From assembly GCF_009617995.1 (NCBI RefSeq), contig NZ_CP044129.1, positions 2,728,001 to 2,792,000 on the forward strand: 64,000 nt of DNA. The letters run 5' to 3'. The stretch's first letter is position 1. Each line of letters opens with the position of its first letter. The notes under the pieces are model-generated. The model ran no database searches. It saw only the letters and a program-made list of their open reading frames with translations, and was not told the origin of the DNA. This DNA comes from Halomicrobium sp. LC1Hm. GTDB taxonomy: Archaea > Halobacteriota > Halobacteria > Halobacteriales > Haloarculaceae. A program made the translations under genes and the position numbers. Below, one piece after another: positions 25,147-34,078 of this stretch.

Positions 25147-25197
25147 CGCCGTTGTCGCGACCCCGACACGTATCACTGCTGGGAAACAGCTAGTGGT

Positions 25198-26340
25198 ATG
25201 CGCTCGTTCAAAGTCGCGCAGGTGTGGGGGATTCCGATCAAGATCCACATCTCGTTGCTCGTCGTGTTGCCGCTGTTCGCGTGGCTGCTGGGCAGCGGCC
25301 AGCAGATCGAACTGTACGCCGGCCTCATCGAGGGGCTGACGGGTGCGCCACTCGACACCGACGCGCTCACCGTCGACGGCGCGATCCCCTGGATCATCGG
25401 CTCGGCCGCCGCGGTCGGCCTGTTCGTCAGCGTCGCCTTGCACGAGCTGGGCCACGCCTGGGCCGCGCTGCGCTACGATCTGGAAGTCGAATCGATCACG
25501 CTGTGGATCCTGGGCGGTCTCGCCAGCCTCAGTGCGATCCCCCGCGAGTGGAACAAGGAGTTCTGGATCGCCGTCGCGGGACCGGCCACCAGCATCCTCA
25601 CGGGAGTTGCCTGTTACGGCGCGCTGTTCGTGATCCCGGCCTCCCAGCCCGTGCTCGTCTTCGTGGTCGGCTGGCTCGCGGTGACCAACGTCGTGCTCGC
25701 GGTGTTCAACATGGTCCCCGCGTTCCCGATGGACGGCGGCCGGGTCCTGCGGGCACTGCTGGCCAGGAACCGCAGCTACGCCGGGGCCACCAGGACGGCT
25801 GCGACCGTCGGGAAGCTGTTCGCGATCCTCTTCGGGGCGGCGGGCCTGCTCGGCGGGTTCAATCCGATGCTCGTGTTGCTGGCGCTGTTCATCTACGGAG
25901 CCGCGAGCAGCGAGTCTCGAACCGTCGCACTGGGTGACCTGCTGGAGGGGCTGACTGTCACCGACATGGCGGCCGCGCCCGACGCCACCATCGAGGCCGA
26001 CGCCACGGTCTCGGAGCTGGTGACCCGCATGTTCGCCGACCGCCGCACCGAGTTCGCGGTCGTCGAAGACGGGAACGTGGTCGGAGTCATCAGCGGCGAC
26101 GACTTCCGGGCGGTCGCGCCCGAGGAACGAGAGACGACGACCGTCGCCGACCTGATGGCGACGGACCTGCCGACCTTCGACGGCTCGATGCCGGCCTTCG
26201 ACGCGCTCGTGGCACTCGATCAGGCACGAGCAAGCGAGGCGTTCGTCTCGACGCCGGACGGGACCCGCGTCGTCTCGCGGACGGATTTCGCGGCCGCGAT
26301 GGAGATGCGGAAGGTGCTCGGCCGGGGCGAGCCGCTGTAA
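25198..26340 (+). CDS. site-2-type membrane metalloprotease (M50) with CBS domains
   Basis: 380 residues. HELGH at 82-86 and the distant Asp in NMVPAFPMDGGR (D179) form the zinc site inside a bundle of about six membrane helices. A pair of cytoplasmic CBS domains follows (about 255-370). Such proteases cut membrane-embedded anti-sigma-like or regulatory proteins, and the CBS pair usually senses adenine nucleotides. The ATG at 25198 begins the typical MRSFKVAQVWGIPIKIH start. It lies 51 bases after the structured element. Confidence 0.92.
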   Translation: MRSFKVAQVWGIPIKIHISLLVVLPLFAWLLGSGQQIELYAGLIEGLTGAPLDTDALTVDGAIPWIIGSAAAVGLFVSVALHELGHAWAALRYDLEVESITLWILGGLASLSAIPREWNKEFWIAVAGPATSILTGVACYGALFVIPASQPVLVFVVGWLAVTNVVLAVFNMVPAFPMDGGRVLRALLARNRSYAGATRTAATVGKLFAILFGAAGLLGGFNPMLVLLALFIYGAASSESRTVALGDLLEGLTVTDMAAAPDATIEADATVSELVTRMFADRRTEFAVVEDGNVVGVISGDDFRAVAPEERETTTVADLMATDLPTFDGSMPAFDALVALDQARASEAFVSTPDGTRVVSRTDFAAAMEMRKVLGRGEPL

Positions 26341-26361
26341 GGCGTCGGACCCCTGACGGCG

Positions 26362-27696
26362 TCACGGCGCGCGCCAGCGGTCGATCCCGCCACCGACGAC
26401 CAGCACGAGCCCGACCAGCGAGAACCCGAGGTGGGCCTCGCCGAACCAGAAGGGCGTCGATGGGACGGCCGCGCGCAACACCGTCATTCCCAGCGAGAGG
26501 CCGGGCACGTCGCCGCCCGGCGTTTCCGGCGTCGCCGTCGGGGTCTCGCCGCCCGTCTCTCCCGTGGTCTCTTCGCCGGAGTACCGTTGCCCGCCGACGC
26601 GCTCGCCCTCGGGCAGCCGTTCGGCCTCGTAGGGGATGCGAGGCGTCTTCGTGCTCCAGACGACGGTGCCGTTCCGGTCGATCTCGAAGATGCGAGTGTT
26701 GAGCGTGTCCGTCACCAGCGTGTTCCCGTTGGCCAGACGGTCGGCGTCTCGGGGCCAGTCAAGCTGGATGCCACCCGCTCGCTCCAGGGTCCAGGCGGGC
26801 TCCCACTCGCCGCTCTCGGTCCGGTGGAGTTCGACGACGCGGTCGTTGTCGCTGTCGGCGACCAGCACCGCCCCGTCGCCGAGCCACTGGGGGTTGTGCT
26901 GGTGGTTCAACACGTCCGGATCGCCACACCGCACGTCGCCCTCGGCGTCGGGAACGAGCTGTTCGCCCCGGACGAGACAGCTGTCGTCGCTGCCGCCGCG
27001 GTCGGCGTTGATCACCTCGACGGCACCAGCGCCGCGCTCGACGACGACGAGCTGGTTGGCGTTGCGCACCGAGACGAGGTAGTGGCTCTCGTTGATCACG
27101 TCCACGTCGTTGATGTGGAGCCAGTCGCGACGGGTCGGGTCCTCGGGGGCGGTGTACAGCTCGCTGGCTCGCCACTCCCAGGTCACCTCGCCGCCACGGA
27201 CGGCGACGAGGCGCTCGGCGTCCATGTCGGTCATGAGATACTCGCCCGAGGGGAGCCGTTCCACGTCGTGGACCTCGCTGTTGCCCTCGCTACGGACCGG
27301 GAAGGCGTGCTCCGAGACGACCCGCGGGCCGCCGTCGGCGTCGGGATCGACGATCCGAAAGCCGGTCTTCGTACAGGGCGTCTCGTAGGGGCCACAGCCC
27401 TCCTCGTAGCCGGAGTGCATGAACCCGGCCATCACCGACCCGTTCGGGAGCATGGTCACGTCGAAGTAGCTGTCGGCGCTGTCCTCGCGCCAGGCAGTCG
27501 CGTCGCTGTCGACGAGGTAGACGCTCCCGTAGTCGTGCCAGCCGGTGCCACCGCCCTGTGAGCCGACGAGCGTCTGTCGCCCGTCGCCGTCGGTCACGCT
27601 CCGGTCGGGCGCGGTCACGGCACCGACGGCGAGTGTGCCGACGATCACCAGCACGCCGAGGCCGACGAGCGCGAGTCCGCGAGCCCTGCGGTCCAT
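26362..27696 (-). CDS. arylsulfotransferase-like beta-propeller membrane protein
   Basis: 444 residues from the ATG in MDRRARG. An N-terminal membrane segment (about 6-28) and a C-terminal one (about 415-435) bracket an external repeat domain. Its landmarks are HINDVDVINESHYLVSVRN, NHQHNPQWLGDGAVLVADSDNDRVVEL and DWPRDADRLANGNTLVTDTLNTRIFEI, as in ASST-family proteins. A Thr/Pro/Gly-rich spacer precedes the last membrane segment. A distant paralog lies at 40780-42240. Haloarchaeal members have no proven reaction, so sulfotransfer should not be assumed. Confidence 0.8.
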   Translation of the reverse strand: MDRRARGLALVGLGVLVIVGTLAVGAVTAPDRSVTDGDGRQTLVGSQGGGTGWHDYGSVYLVDSDATAWREDSADSYFDVTMLPNGSVMAGFMHSGYEEGCGPYETPCTKTGFRIVDPDADGGPRVVSEHAFPVRSEGNSEVHDVERLPSGEYLMTDMDAERLVAVRGGEVTWEWRASELYTAPEDPTRRDWLHINDVDVINESHYLVSVRNANQLVVVERGAGAVEVINADRGGSDDSCLVRGEQLVPDAEGDVRCGDPDVLNHQHNPQWLGDGAVLVADSDNDRVVELHRTESGEWEPAWTLERAGGIQLDWPRDADRLANGNTLVTDTLNTRIFEIDRNGTVVWSTKTPRIPYEAERLPEGERVGGQRYSGEETTGETGGETPTATPETPGGDVPGLSLGMTVLRAAVPSTPFWFGEAHLGFSLVGLVLVVGGGIDRWRAP

Positions 27697-27779
27697 TGGG
27701 TCGGCGTGCGCGGAGCGCGAGCAAAAGCGTTCCGCCACGGATCCGATAACAGTTAGATCCTCCCGGGAGTGGGTGCGGT

Positions 27780-28616
27780 ATGCTACAGACGATACCGGAG
27801 CTGTTCGTCCGAGTGGTGGGAACCGATCCGGTGGTCCAGGGACTGGTCGGTGGAATCGTCATCGCCACGATGAACCTCTTCGGTGCGTCGCTGGTGCTGG
27901 TGTGGCGCGATCCGTCGGAGCGGGCCTTGGACGGCGCGCTTGGCTTTGCCGCGGGCGTCATGCTGGCAGCGGCGTTCACGAGCCTCATCATCCCCGGCAT
28001 CGAGCAGTACTCCGGCGGGGACCCGCTCCCGACGCTGGCCGGCGTCGTCCTCGGGGCCCTCTTTCTCGATCAGGCAGACCGGTTCGTGCCCCACGCTCAC
28101 TACCTCCTGACCGGTAGCCGGCGAACCGACGCCGCGGACCCCGGCGATCGACTGCCGGGCGTCGACGAGCGACTCGGCGCGGTCGTCCTGTTCGTGCTGG
28201 CGATCACGCTGCACAACATGCCAGAGGGGCTGGCCGTCGGCGTGGGCTTTGGCTCGGGCAACGTCGAAGAGGCGATCCCGCTGATGATCGCGATCGGGAT
28301 CCAGAACGTGCCGGAGGGGCTGGCCGTCTCCGTGGCCGCGATCAACGCCGGGCTGGATCGTCGCGCCTACGCCGTCTTCGCCGGGATCCGGTCGGGCGTG
28401 GTCGAGATCCCGCTGGCGGTGCTCGGAGCGGTCGCGGTCAGCGTCGTCGCACCGCTGCTGCCCTACGCGATGGGCTTTGCGGCGGGGGCGATGCTGTTCG
28501 TCATCAGCGACGAGATCGTTCCCGAGACGCACACGCGAGGGTACGAACGCGTCGCGACGCTGGGGACGATGGCCGGCGTCGTCGTGATGCTGTACCTCGA
28601 CATCGCACTGGGATAG
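27780..28616 (+). CDS. ZIP-family divalent metal transporter
   Basis: 278 residues with eight predicted helices. The two metal-site helices carry HNMPEGLAVGVGFGSG and IGIQNVPEGLAVSV, the hallmark of ZIP proteins of the GufA/ZupT group, with Asn replacing His in the second. It would import zinc, iron or manganese across the membrane. A His-rich loop, common in eukaryotic ZIPs, is absent. It diverges from the arylsulfotransferase-like gene. No iron-type operator precedes it, so it is probably outside the regulon at 10-17 kb. Confidence 0.9.
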   Translation: MLQTIPELFVRVVGTDPVVQGLVGGIVIATMNLFGASLVLVWRDPSERALDGALGFAAGVMLAAAFTSLIIPGIEQYSGGDPLPTLAGVVLGALFLDQADRFVPHAHYLLTGSRRTDAADPGDRLPGVDERLGAVVLFVLAITLHNMPEGLAVGVGFGSGNVEEAIPLMIAIGIQNVPEGLAVSVAAINAGLDRRAYAVFAGIRSGVVEIPLAVLGAVAVSVVAPLLPYAMGFAAGAMLFVISDEIVPETHTRGYERVATLGTMAGVVVMLYLDIALG

Positions 28617-28724
28617 TCGGGCGGCCTCGTACCGAGCACCGACGGCGAGGGCCGCGAGCGTGACGCTCTGCCGTACCGCGGGCGAGCCACGGTGCTTTTG
28701 TAGCTGACTGGTGTGGGTCTAGAC

Positions 28725-28898
28725 ATGGGATTTGGTAGCTACGACGAGTCCGAACAGAAGGATCAGGACAACGACATCGACGAGGACGAGGCCGTCAACG
28801 TCCACAACAACGACCACGACGGCGACGTCAGCTTCGAGTCCGACGCCGACCAGGACGAGCTGATCGGCCGCCTCGACGAGATGCGCGACGAAGAGTAA
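28725..28898 (+). CDS. small acidic conserved haloarchaeal protein (DUF5786-like)
   Basis: 57 residues: MGFGSYDESEQ at the N-terminus, a very acidic middle, and a C-terminal helix (DQDELIGRLDEMRDE). The N-terminal words match a small protein family widespread in haloarchaea that I believe is DUF5786; the family number is from memory. An in-frame GTG four codons earlier is possible. No function is established. Confidence 0.75.
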   Translation: MGFGSYDESEQKDQDNDIDEDEAVNVHNNDHDGDVSFESDADQDELIGRLDEMRDEE

Positions 28899-29065
28899 AA
28901 GACCGTTCTCACACTGTCGGCCGTCAGTCTGGAGCGACCGTCGCTATTCCGGGTGGCGACGAACGCGACACGGCGACAGTAGCCACTTTCGATGGACCGT
29001 CTGCCGGCGAGTTCGAGGAACTGAAAACCACAATCCATACCACACAGCCCCCGAGAGCTACCGGT

Positions 29066-29980
29066 ATGGAACTCGGCGTTATCGGACTCGGGCGGATGGG
29101 ACGGATCGTCGTCGACAGGACACTCGCGGCCGGCCACGACGTGGTCGCGTTCGACATCTCCGAGGAGGCCGTCGCCGACGCCGCCGAGGCGGGTGCGACG
29201 CCGGCCGACTCGATCCCGGACGTGGTCGAGCAACTCGGCGCGAAGAAGCGCATCTGGCTGATGGTCCCGGCCGGCGACCCGATCGACGCCGCGCTGGACG
29301 AACTGGAGGGGCTGGTCGACGCCGACGACGTGATCGTCGACGGCGGCAACTCGAACTTCCACGACACGCTCCGGCGCGCCGAGCGCACCGACGCCGCCTA
29401 CGTCGACTGTGGCACCTCCGGCGGCCCCGCGAGCGCCGAAGAGGGTTTCTCGCTGATGGTCGGCGGCCCGGAGTGGGCCTACGAGGCACTGGTGCCCGTC
29501 TTCGACGCGGTCGCGACCGGACCGGCGGGCCACGACCGCATGGGTCCGACCGGCAGCGGCCACTACGTGAAGATGGTCCACAACGGCGTCGAGTACGCCC
29601 TGATGCAGGCCTACGGCGAAGGGTTCGAGCTGCTCGCGGAGGGGCGCTTCGATCTCGATCTCGAATCGGTCGCGCGTACGTGGAACAACGGCGCAGTCAT
29701 CCGCTCGTGGCTGCTGGAGCTGTGTGAGGAGGCGTTCCGCGAGGAAGGCACCGACCTCGGAGACGTGGCCGACCGCGTCGAGGGCGGCTCGACGGGCACC
29801 TGGACCGTCCAGGAGGCCCTCGAACAGGAGGTGCCGACGCCGCTGATCTACCAGGCGCTGGCCGAGCGGTTCTCCTCGCGCTCGACCGACGGCGACGATC
29901 CCGGCCGCTTCGCCCGGCGGCTGGCCAACCGGCTCCGCTACGGATTCGGTCGGCACGACGTGCCCCGCCGCGAGGAGTGA
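29066..29980 (+). CDS. gndA: 6-phosphogluconate dehydrogenase (decarboxylating), short form
   Basis: 304 residues. The cofactor motif is GLGRMG at the N-terminus. Substrate and catalytic segments are DGGNSNFHD, GTSGGPASAEEGFSLMVGG and KMVHNGVEYALMQAYGEGFELL (catalytic Lys and substrate Asn), with YGFGRHDVPR near the end. The length matches the GndA-type enzymes of about 300 residues, not the 470-residue form. It oxidises 6-phosphogluconate to ribulose 5-phosphate, the oxidative pentose-phosphate route shown in Haloferax. Confidence 0.93.
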   Translation: MELGVIGLGRMGRIVVDRTLAAGHDVVAFDISEEAVADAAEAGATPADSIPDVVEQLGAKKRIWLMVPAGDPIDAALDELEGLVDADDVIVDGGNSNFHDTLRRAERTDAAYVDCGTSGGPASAEEGFSLMVGGPEWAYEALVPVFDAVATGPAGHDRMGPTGSGHYVKMVHNGVEYALMQAYGEGFELLAEGRFDLDLESVARTWNNGAVIRSWLLELCEEAFREEGTDLGDVADRVEGGSTGTWTVQEALEQEVPTPLIYQALAERFSSRSTDGDDPGRFARRLANRLRYGFGRHDVPRREE

Positions 29981-30019
29981 AGCCGGGGACAGTGCGGTCG
30001 TGTACCGAGAGGCGGTGGG

Positions 30020-30484
30020 CTACGAGGCCGTGACCGTTACCTCGTGAATCTCGTGGGCGGCGAGCGTCGAAGACGTGTCTGGTCCCTCGTAAACGACCCT
30101 GATGCGGTCGCCCGGCTGGGTGTCGACGGTGATCGAGTCCCCGTCGATCACGTCGCCGTCGTCACCGCTGGCGGCACCACCGCCGTCGGCCCAACCGACG
30201 CTCTGCCCCGCGACGACGACCCTGAGCTGGCTCGCCGGGATCGAATCTCCCGCCTCGTGACGGATGGTCGTCGTCGTTGTCGAGTCGTCGTAGTCGAACT
30301 CGAACGAGGCCGCCGGTGCCGTCTGGGCAGTGTCGCCCCCGACACCGAGGACGAACGAGGCCAGCACCGCCGCGAGGACGACCAACACCACGAGCAACAC
30401 GGCCAAGAGGACGACGCCGACGGCCAGCCCGACCAGTATCTTCCCACCGGTTCCGAGTTCGTTCCAGGACTCGCGTACTCCCAT
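30020..30484 (-). CDS. type IV pilin-like secreted protein
   Basis: 154 residues. A short cytoplasmic segment (MGVRESWNELGTGGK) is followed by one strongly hydrophobic helix (about 16-48). The external domain SFEFDYDDSTTTTTIRHEAGDSIPASQLRVVVAG matches the body of archaeal pilin-domain proteins, and a Gly/Asp-rich loop follows. The usual class III signal-peptide cleavage site is not evident before the helix. It may therefore be an uncleaved, membrane-anchored relative rather than a pilus subunit. It diverges from the ferredoxin gene. Confidence 0.7.
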   Translation of the reverse strand: MGVRESWNELGTGGKILVGLAVGVVLLAVLLVVLVVLAAVLASFVLGVGGDTAQTAPAASFEFDYDDSTTTTTIRHEAGDSIPASQLRVVVAGQSVGWADGGGAASGDDGDVIDGDSITVDTQPGDRIRVVYEGPDTSSTLAAHEIHEVTVTAS

Positions 30485-30607
30485 ACGGTTGCTCCCGAGA
30501 GTTCCTATTTTAATTTTTCCACATGGCAGGCGAGTGGTGTCACAGACGGGAGCCCCGCCCTCAGCCAAAACAACAGCTAAATAAGCCAGTGCTCCAAAGC
30601 TTCGCGC

Positions 30608-31189
30608 ATGGTAGAACCAGTGAGTGTCGCCGCTGGGGCCGTGCTCACCATCGTCGTCGTCGCGGTCCACTACAGCTCGGGCACGGGCTGGGAACCGAAC
30701 GAGGATATCTCCCAGAACGTGATCGAGAAACGAGCGGCGACGGTGCCGGAGACGGAGTTCCCCGAGCCGTACAACCGCTCGATCGGCGGTGGCGGCAGCG
30801 CGGCGGCGATCCCGGCGGGCGAAGAGGGCGCAGAGCTCGAAGAGGGCCAAGAGGAGGCAGACGACGGATTCGACCCCGACGAGATCGCCGACGACGAGGT
30901 CGAGTACTACGAGATCGAGTTCGCCAAGGAAGGCGAGACGATCGAGGTCGCGAACAACGAGACCATCCTCGACGCTGGCGAAGACGAAGGCTGGGACATG
31001 CCCTACGCCTGCCGACAGGGCCAGTGTGTCTCCTGTGCCGGCCAGATCACCGACGGTGCCGCCAGCGACTACATCCGCCACAGCCAAAACGAGTCGCTGT
31101 TCGACGACGACATGGAAGAGGGCTACTGCCTGACCTGCGTCGCCTACCCGACCGACGAGTTCACCATCGAGACCGGCGAGCAGCCCTGA
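30608..31189 (+). CDS. membrane-anchored plant-type [2Fe-2S] ferredoxin
   Basis: 193 residues. A hydrophobic N-terminus (about 4-22) is followed by a low-complexity acidic linker (about 60-98) and a Fer2 domain. The cluster ligands are C135, C140, C143 (ACRQGQCVSCAG) and a fourth Cys about 30 residues on (GYCLTCVAYPTD). The acidic linker and halophile-type Fer2 domain resemble haloarchaeal ferredoxins, but the N-terminal hydrophobic segment suggests membrane association. It would carry electrons for oxidoreductases at the inner face of the membrane. Confidence 0.88.
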   Translation: MVEPVSVAAGAVLTIVVVAVHYSSGTGWEPNEDISQNVIEKRAATVPETEFPEPYNRSIGGGGSAAAIPAGEEGAELEEGQEEADDGFDPDEIADDEVEYYEIEFAKEGETIEVANNETILDAGEDEGWDMPYACRQGQCVSCAGQITDGAASDYIRHSQNESLFDDDMEEGYCLTCVAYPTDEFTIETGEQP

Positions 31190-31253
31190 CCGAGCCGGAG
31201 CTGTTCTCCGCGACCGATCGATTCAAACCGATTCGAGAGCAACGGTTTTGCGA

Positions 31254-31326
31254 GGGCGGCTAGTTCAGTGGACAGAACGCCTGGTTCCGGACCAGATGGT
31301 CGGGGGTTCGAATCCCCCGCCGCCCG
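31254..31326 (+). tRNA. tRNA-Arg (anticodon CCG)
   Basis: 73 bases forming a full cloverleaf: acceptor GGGCGGC/GCCGCCC with G as discriminator, anticodon stem CCTGG/CCAGA-type with loop TTCCGGA, and T-arm GGGGGTTCGAATCCCCC. The anticodon CCG reads CGG codons. CCA is not encoded. No intron. The 3' end is followed by degenerate copies of its own T-arm. Confidence 0.96.
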
Positions 31327-31370
31327 CTATTCTGTGAGGAGTGGACACGACGAACGAATAGCAGATCGAA

Positions 31371-31444
31371 GGGGGTTCGGACCCTACCAGTCGCGCGCAA
31401 CGAAGTGAGCACGTCTGGCTCCGGTTCGAATCCCCCGCCGCCCG
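31371..31444 (+). repeat. tRNA-Arg T-arm hairpin, copy 1
   Basis: Bases 31423-31444 repeat the last 22 bases of the tRNA (31305-31326) exactly. Upstream, 31371-31383 is an imperfect inverted T-arm (GGGGGTTCGGACC), so the block can fold back on itself. The inside holds a smaller CCAG/CTGG-closed stem-loop with the word ACGAAGTGAGC. Confidence 0.75.
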
Positions 31445-31476
31445 TACAGCGAACGCAGTGAGCGAACCGGCAGCGT

Positions 31477-31535
31477 GGGATTCGAAGCACGGAACGAACG
31501 AGCGAACGCGAGTGCGTTCAGGCGGTTCGAATCCC
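31477..31535 (+). repeat. tRNA-Arg T-arm hairpin, copy 2
   Basis: GGGATTCGAA (31477-31486) pairs perfectly with TTCGAATCCC (31526-31535). An inner perfect stem, GAACGC/GCGTTC with loop GAGT, lies at 31504-31519. Only the T-arm part of the tRNA is kept here, and the acceptor part has decayed. Confidence 0.7.
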
Positions 31536-31566
31536 GCGGCACAGCACCAGAGAGGGTTCCAGCGTG

Positions 31567-32082
31567 TCACTCGCCGCTGGCCAAGCCGGCCAGCGCCGAG
31601 CCGATCGTCTCCAGCGTCCCGGCCCGGTCGTAGATCCCGTGGCGCTGTGCGAGCCAGGCGGGATCGTTGTAGGTGACGGTGACGCTTCCCTCGACCGCCG
31701 TGACCAGGAGCTTCTGTGGGAGATCGATCGCCACGCTCCGGGCAGACTGCATCAGCGGTGTCCCGAGCTGTGGGTTCCCGAACACCAGCAGCGTCGTCGG
31801 CGGGAGCTCCAGGCCGGCCGAGGCGGCGTTTGCGGCGTGATCGACGGTGGCGACGAGCGTCAGGTTCTCGTTGTCCTCGATCGCCGACGAGATGCGATCG
31901 ACGGTCGCATCGAAGTCGTCGTCGCTGGTCACGGTGACGAGCCCGTCGGCGGCTCGGCGACCGCTCGGCCGCTCGTCTCTGTGGGTCGCGCGGCCGCGCT
32001 GTCCCGTCGCAGTGCCCGCGAGCGTGAGCCCCGTCCCGGCGAGCGCGAGACGGAGGAACTGTCGTCGGTCGTGGTCGGACAT
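31567..32082 (-). CDS. Tat-exported DUF302-domain protein
   Basis: 171 residues with a twin-arginine signal (DRRQFLRLALAGTGLTLAG). No lipobox cysteine follows, so it is probably secreted or released. The mature domain has the DUF302 landmarks TVDHAANAASAGLELPPTTLLVFGNPQLGTPLMQ and DLPQKLLV. DUF302 proteins are small homodimeric folds of unresolved function. The gene ends about 30 bases from the last tRNA-Arg hairpin. Confidence 0.85.
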   Translation of the reverse strand: MSDHDRRQFLRLALAGTGLTLAGTATGQRGRATHRDERPSGRRAADGLVTVTSDDDFDATVDRISSAIEDNENLTLVATVDHAANAASAGLELPPTTLLVFGNPQLGTPLMQSARSVAIDLPQKLLVTAVEGSVTVTYNDPAWLAQRHGIYDRAGTLETIGSALAGLASGE

Positions 32083-32233
32083 CACGCTTCCGAGTTCGAA
32101 GCCGACGAGTAAGTTATACGCCCAGTACGAGGCGAAACGGACGCTTTCCGGCACCGCGAGGTGAGAAAGCCGGTCTTTCTGCGCGACGGATCGGACCCCG
32201 TGATTCAAACCGATGCCGAACCCAGAGACGGAC

Positions 32234-33556
32234 ATGACCGAGTGGATCGGCGAGACGTTCACGAGCGACGCGGGCTGGACACACCTCACCGAACTGGTCG
32301 ATACGGGCACCCGGATGGCCGGCAGCGAGGGGGAACGGGCGGCCGCCGAGGCGACGCGGGACGCCCTGGCAGAGTACGCCCGCGACGCCGGGCTGTCCGC
32401 GTTCGACATCCAGGGCTGGGAGCGCGAGACGAGTGCGATCACGGCCGGCGACGAGACCGTCGCCAGCGACGACCGAGCGGTGATCGCGCTCCCGCGCTCG
32501 CCGGCCGGGACAGTGACCGGTCGCCTGGTCGACGCCGGCCACGGCCTGCCCGAGGAGTTCGCCGAGGCGGACTGCGAGGACGCGGTGGTGATCGCGCGCT
32601 CGGACGTGCCCGACTGGTACGACCGCTACATCCACCGCCGAGAGAAGTACTACCACGCCGTCGAGGCGGGTGCGGCGGCGTTCGTCTACGTCAACCACGT
32701 CGAGGGGATGCTGCCGCCGACCGGCAGCGTCGGCACGCCCGAGGAGCCACTCGGCGAGATCCCCGCCGTCGGTGTCGCCAGCGAGACCGGCGCACGGCTG
32801 GCCCGCCGCCACGAGGGCGACGAGGTGACCGTGGCCGTCGACTGTGAGACACGGCCCGCGACGAGCCAGAACGTCCACGCCGAACTCGGGCCCGACACCG
32901 ACGAGGCGGTGCTCGTGACCAGCCACGTCGATGCCCACGACATCGCGGAGGGAGCGATGGACAACGGCGCGGGGACGGCGACGCTCGTCGAGGTCGCGAA
33001 GGCACTCGCCGCTCGCGAGGACGAACTGGACACGCGCGTGGAGTTCGTCGCCTTCGGTGCCGAGGAGGTCGGACTCGTGGGATCGAGCCACCTGGCCGAC
33101 CGGCGGGAGTTCGAGAGCGTCGCGGCGGTCCTGAACCTCGACGGCGTCGTCCGCGGCCGGACGCTCCAGTGTTTCACGCACGGCTTCGACGGCCTGAGCG
33201 AAGCCAACGACGCCGTCGCCGACCGGCTGGAACACCCGATAACGACCGCCCCGACGATGAGCCCCCACAGCGACCACTGGCCGTTCGTCCAGTGGGGCGT
33301 CCCCGGCATCCACGTCATGAGCGAGACCGACGGCGAGGGCCGTGGCTGGGGCCACACGCACGCGGACACGCTGGACAAACTCGAACCACGGACGCTACGC
33401 GAGCAGGCAGTCCTCCTGACTGAACTGGCGGTCGAGCTGGCCGACGACGAACGGGCGGTCGACCCCAGGCCGCCCGCAGCCATCGCCGAGGCGCTCGAAG
33501 AGCAAGACCTCGCGGAGGGGATGCGGATCGTCGGCGACTGGCCCTACGACGACTGA
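32234..33556 (+). CDS. M28-family zinc aminopeptidase
   Basis: 440 residues from the ATG in MTEWIGETFTSD; an ATG at 32213 would add seven residues and cannot be excluded. Metal ligands occur in the family order: HVDAHD (His, Asp), then the bridging Asp in MDNGAGTATL, the catalytic Glu pair in FGAEEVGLVGS, LNLDG and the final His in MSPHSDHWPF. A protease-associated domain is inserted between about residues 95 and 215. No export signal is visible, so it may act in the cytoplasm on peptides. Confidence 0.9.
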   Translation: MTEWIGETFTSDAGWTHLTELVDTGTRMAGSEGERAAAEATRDALAEYARDAGLSAFDIQGWERETSAITAGDETVASDDRAVIALPRSPAGTVTGRLVDAGHGLPEEFAEADCEDAVVIARSDVPDWYDRYIHRREKYYHAVEAGAAAFVYVNHVEGMLPPTGSVGTPEEPLGEIPAVGVASETGARLARRHEGDEVTVAVDCETRPATSQNVHAELGPDTDEAVLVTSHVDAHDIAEGAMDNGAGTATLVEVAKALAAREDELDTRVEFVAFGAEEVGLVGSSHLADRREFESVAAVLNLDGVVRGRTLQCFTHGFDGLSEANDAVADRLEHPITTAPTMSPHSDHWPFVQWGVPGIHVMSETDGEGRGWGHTHADTLDKLEPRTLREQAVLLTELAVELADDERAVDPRPPAAIAEALEEQDLAEGMRIVGDWPYDD

Positions 33557-33694
33557 CAGCGCCGGCTCCGCACCGATCGACTGCGGCGGGGCGGCGATCG
33601 GGGAGAACACGTCACAGAGCGCCGTCGTCAATACTGAAGCCGGAGGACCCCTCACCACACGTTTATATCCGATATAGAAAATGATCGTAATATA

Positions 33695-34069
33695 ATGAAC
33701 GAGCACACGCAAAAGACGGTGGCATTCCTCATACTCGGTGGATCGGTGTCGTTTTTCCGGATCGTTCCCGCGGTCGAATCCGCTCCGAACGTCCCGGAGA
33801 TCGCATGGGTCCCGGAGATGACTCTCGGTCTACTGTGGGCAGCGACAGGTGTTGTCGGTGCATTCGGAGAGCTGACCCGCTCGGGCGTTGAGCATCGTGA
33901 TGGCACTAAGCTCCCGAGTTACGCCTGGGGCTGGGTCAGCCTGCTCGTCGCGATATTTACCGTCGCTCTCGCCTTTAGCTATCTCACGGACGATTTCCTG
34001 CGGTTCAGTGTTGAATTAGTGGCTCCGATCGGTGTCGCGATGACGTACTTCACTCACCAATATCGTTGA
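33695..34069 (+). CDS. small four-helix membrane protein, copy 1
   Basis: 124 residues with four hydrophobic segments. It starts MNEHTQKTVAFLILGGSVSF and ends in a basic tail. It is a paralog of the gene at 34504-34884, as the N-terminus, the WVPEMTLGLLW/WLPELTIGLVW segment and the LAFSYLTDDF/LAFGYLTRDW segment align. Both copies are followed by ABC-exporter 3'-end sequence. Promoter DNA is AT-rich (TTTATATCCGATATAGAAA). Function unknown. Confidence 0.7.
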   Translation: MNEHTQKTVAFLILGGSVSFFRIVPAVESAPNVPEIAWVPEMTLGLLWAATGVVGAFGELTRSGVEHRDGTKLPSYAWGWVSLLVAIFTVALAFSYLTDDFLRFSVELVAPIGVAMTYFTHQYR

Positions 34070-34078
34070 CGGCCGGAG

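Noticed and set aside
24986-25339. Open frame of 117 codons crossing the structured element and the start of the M50 gene
   Set aside because: It runs through perfect stems and then through the true protease frame in another phase; composition is Arg/Ser/Cys-rich as expected of a shadow frame.
31265-31570. Proteins rich in GGFEPP words on the minus strand after tRNA-Arg
   Set aside because: They are antisense readings of tRNA T-arms and their copies, a known source of false gene calls.
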